Shown here: positions 62,126 to 64,000 of the stretch, in pieces | Layout: each line of letters starts with the position of its first letter | Numbering within the stretch: position 1 is the stretch's first letter | Assembly (NCBI GenBank): GCA_001689495.1 | Contig: LUJS01000052.1 | Span: forward strand, 62,001-126,000 | Origin: Bacteroidales bacterium M8 | GTDB taxonomy: Bacteria; Bacteroidota; Bacteroidia; Bacteroidales; Muribaculaceae | Direction of reading: 5' to 3' | Length of the DNA stretch: 64,000 bases | The notes under the pieces: generated by a model | The model's database searches: none | The model's input: only the letters and a program-made list of their open reading frames with translations | Told to the model about the DNA's origin: nothing | Made by a program: the position numbers and the translations under genes

Positions 62126-63433
62126 ATGAAATATTACAGCACCAATCGCAAATCGCCCGAGGTATCGCTCGGCGAGGCTGTCATCAAGGGTCTTGCGCCC
62201 GACAACGGGCTCTACATGCCCGAACGGATAACCCCGCTCACTGCCGACGAGCTCGGACGCCTGCCGCAGATGGACTTCCGCGAGATCGGACGCACCGTGG
62301 CACGGCGTTTCCTTGACGGCGACATACCCGAAGAGGCCCTCGACGAGATCGTCAACGGCACCCTCGAGTTCGAGACACCCGTGGTCGAGGTCGAGCCGGG
62401 CATCCATTCGCTCGAACTCTTCCACGGCCCTACCCTCGCCTTCAAGGATGTCGGGGCGAGATTCATGGCAAGGACCCTGAGACACTTCCTGAAACAGAGC
62501 GAGCGCACCGTCCACGTGCTCGTGGCAACGAGCGGCGACACGGGGTCTGCCGTGGCCAACGGGTTTCTCGGCATAGAAGGCATCAGGGTACACGTGCTTT
62601 ATCCCAAAGGGAAGGTCAGCCCCATACAGGAGTGCCAGTTCGCCACGCTGGGACGCAACGTCACCGCGCTCGAGGTCGAGGGCACCTTCGACGACTGTCA
62701 GAGTCTTGTCAAGACGGCATTCCTCGACGACCCACTCAACGAAAAGATGCTGCTGACCTCGGCCAACTCCATCAACATAGCGCGCCTGTTCCCGCAGACA
62801 TTCTATTACTTCAACGCCTATGCGCAGTTGAGGCGGGCCGGCGTGACGGGGCCGATAGTATTCAGCGTGCCCAGCGGCAACTTCGGCAACCTCACGGCAG
62901 GTCTTATCGCCGTGCGCATGGGGCTGCCCGACGTGAGGTTCATAGCCGCCAACAACGCCAACGACATATTCCTCGAGTATCTCAAGACTGCCCGATACAC
63001 CCCCCGCCCCTCCGTGAGGACAATAGCGAACGCAATGGACGTGGGCGACCCCAGCAACTTCCGCCGCATCATGGACCTGTTCGGAGCCGACCACAAGGCC
63101 GTGTGCGACCTGATAGAGGGTGCGGCCTATGCCGACGCCGAGATAGCCGAGACGATGAAAGCCTGCCACGACGCCACGGGATATGTGGCCGACCCGCACG
63201 GCGCATGTGCGTTGCGCGCGCTGAAAGAGCTGATGCACCCGGGCGAGACGGGGGTATTCCTCGAGACGGCCCATCCGGCCAAGTTCAAGGAGACGGTCGA
63301 GGAGATCATTGGCACCGACGTAGCCATCCCCGACAGGCTCGCGGCATTCATGACAGGCGAGAAGAAGTCCGTGCCCATGACGGCCGATTACGAGTCGTTC
63401 AGGGCCTATCTCGACGCCGTCGCCGAACAATAA
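62126..63433 (+). CDS. thrC: Threonine synthase
   Basis: A 435-residue PLP enzyme converting O-phosphohomoserine to threonine. It begins MKYYSTNRKSPEVSLGEAVI with the ThrC-type N-terminus, has the PLP Lys in LFHGPTLAFKDVGARFMAR, and LVATSGDTGSAVANGFLGIE and SVPSGNFGNLTAGLIAVRMG. Its ATG follows the previous stop with no gap, which supports tight coupling to the mutase-like gene. No terminator is seen before the next gene, 44 bases on. Confidence 0.97.
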   Translation: MKYYSTNRKSPEVSLGEAVIKGLAPDNGLYMPERITPLTADELGRLPQMDFREIGRTVARRFLDGDIPEEALDEIVNGTLEFETPVVEVEPGIHSLELFHGPTLAFKDVGARFMARTLRHFLKQSERTVHVLVATSGDTGSAVANGFLGIEGIRVHVLYPKGKVSPIQECQFATLGRNVTALEVEGTFDDCQSLVKTAFLDDPLNEKMLLTSANSINIARLFPQTFYYFNAYAQLRRAGVTGPIVFSVPSGNFGNLTAGLIAVRMGLPDVRFIAANNANDIFLEYLKTARYTPRPSVRTIANAMDVGDPSNFRRIMDLFGADHKAVCDLIEGAAYADAEIAETMKACHDATGYVADPHGACALRALKELMHPGETGVFLETAHPAKFKETVEEIIGTDVAIPDRLAAFMTGEKKSVPMTADYESFRAYLDAVAEQ

Positions 63434-63477
63434 CCCCGATGTGGATGTTAATACATAAACATTTACCAAAGGTTGTT

Positions 63478-63918
63478 ATGAAAAAAATTCTATTGTCAAT
63501 CGCACTCGTTGTCGCAGTCGCATTAGGAGCTGCAGCACGCGACAATTATCACCATGATGCGACAGTTCTCCCCGAGGCAGCCAAAACCACTCTGGCAAAC
63601 AACTTCAAGGCCAAGGTAAGCCTCGTCAAGGTGGACAAGGAGTTCGGGCGCATCGACGAGTACGAGGTGATACTCACCGACGGCTCGGAGATAAGCTTTG
63701 ACCGTCAGGGCAACTGGAAGAACGTCGAGGCTCCCGGCAACAGCTCAGTACCGTCCAAGTTCATACCCAAGGGCGTGAGCGACTATGTGTCCAAGACCCA
63801 CAAGGGCATGAAGATAGTCAGCATCGAGAAAGAGCGCAGCGGCTATGAGGTCGAGCTCTCTAACGGCATCGACATCAAGTTCAACCAGAACGGCGACTTC
63901 GTGCGCTATGACGACTGA
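63478..63918 (+). CDS. Secreted PepSY-like (BLIP-fold) protein
   Basis: A 146-residue protein with a signal peptide (MKKILLSIALVVAVALGAAA) and two similar beta-rich repeats, each ending in a short motif: EVILTDGSEISFDRQGNWKN and EVELSNGIDIKFNQNGDFVR. This is the PepSY-like/DUF2874 pattern of Bacteroidota periplasmic proteins with unknown function. The frame is open far upstream inside thrC, but the ATG at 63478 gives the signal peptide. It may be read through from thrC or have its own weak promoter. A strong terminator follows. Confidence 0.88.
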   Translation: MKKILLSIALVVAVALGAAARDNYHHDATVLPEAAKTTLANNFKAKVSLVKVDKEFGRIDEYEVILTDGSEISFDRQGNWKNVEAPGNSSVPSKFIPKGVSDYVSKTHKGMKIVSIEKERSGYEVELSNGIDIKFNQNGDFVRYDD

Positions 63919-63943
63919 CGATTGATCCAGAAGAAACTCTCAT

Positions 63944-63971
63944 GGCGTCCGGATATAATATTCCGGGCGCC
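63944..63971 (+). terminator. Terminator after the PepSY-like gene
   Basis: Arms GGCGTCCGGA (63944-63953) and TCCGGGCGCC (63962-63971), one G-T pair, 8-base loop, followed by TTTCCGTTTA. Confidence 0.85.
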
Positions 63972-64000
63972 TTTCCGTTTATATATGGTAAACGAATGTC

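Noticed and set aside
61616..63469. 617-codon open frame on the minus strand across thrC
   Set aside because: Antisense shadow of thrC and the mutase-like gene for the same compositional reason; composition is rich in Gly, His and Val with no domain.

Overview
The window is chromosomal DNA from a member of the Bacteroidales, most likely a Muribaculaceae-like gut bacterium. The evidence is a complete Bat aerotolerance operon, several proteins confined to Bacteroidota (DUF4286, DUF4835, DUF5723, DUF6377, DUF3332), recurrent Bacteroidota promoters (TTG, about 20 bases, then TAnnTTTG), few Shine-Dalgarno sites, and many lipoproteins. The genus is an inference. I see no prophage, insertion sequence, CRISPR array, tRNA or rRNA; almost everything is housekeeping or lineage-core.

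Layout. 1-5.2 kb: tex (cut by the window edge), a membrane phosphoesterase and an acyltransferase in one minus-strand unit, then fucO. 5.4-10.1 kb: panC-panD-ffh-folD-capA operon closed by a strong hairpin. 10.0-11.2 kb: an AT-rich 1.2 kb gap holding a GC-rich decayed coding fragment. 11.2-15.5 kb: a phage-repressor-like HTH protein, an ABC-F ATPase, recR and a glycosyltransferase. 15.5-22.7 kb: rnr-polyprenyl synthase-tatD-NlpC/P60-cstA-DUF4286-ruvC operon. 22.8-26.6 kb: gyrB, then folP-cdaA. 26.6-27.0 kb: AT-rich gap with a possible small structured RNA. 27-31.3 kb: purT with a DUF6377 sensor, and divergently a Tat-exported TIGR04076 protein with an OmpA lipoprotein. 31.3-31.8 kb: RNase P RNA. 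31.9-39.6 kb: priA, VanZ, DUF3332, an MltF-like transglycosylase, purM, a universal stress protein and a small HTH protein. 39.8-48.3 kb: the eight-gene MoxR/DUF58/Bat operon. 48.4-51.6 kb: a DUF5723 outer-membrane protein and a putative surface lipoprotein. 51.7-58.2 kb: dnaN-exonuclease-coaBC-DUF4835-recN-rlmB. 58.4-63.4 kb: the threonine operon thrA, a phosphoglycerate-mutase-like proposed homoserine kinase, and thrC, followed by a PepSY-like secreted protein.

How the genes work together. The threonine operon would take aspartate to threonine if the mutase-like protein is the kinase. panC, panD and coaBC supply pantothenate and coenzyme A. purM, purT, folD and folP belong to purine and one-carbon metabolism. 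recR, ruvC, recN, priA, gyrB, dnaN and the DEDDh exonuclease cover replication and repair. The most unusual points are the unexplained 10.0-11.2 kb gap next to a TGCAAA-rich regulator gene, the candidate small RNA near 26.65 kb, CoaBC lacking two textbook active-site residues, and the purT-DUF6377 pairing.
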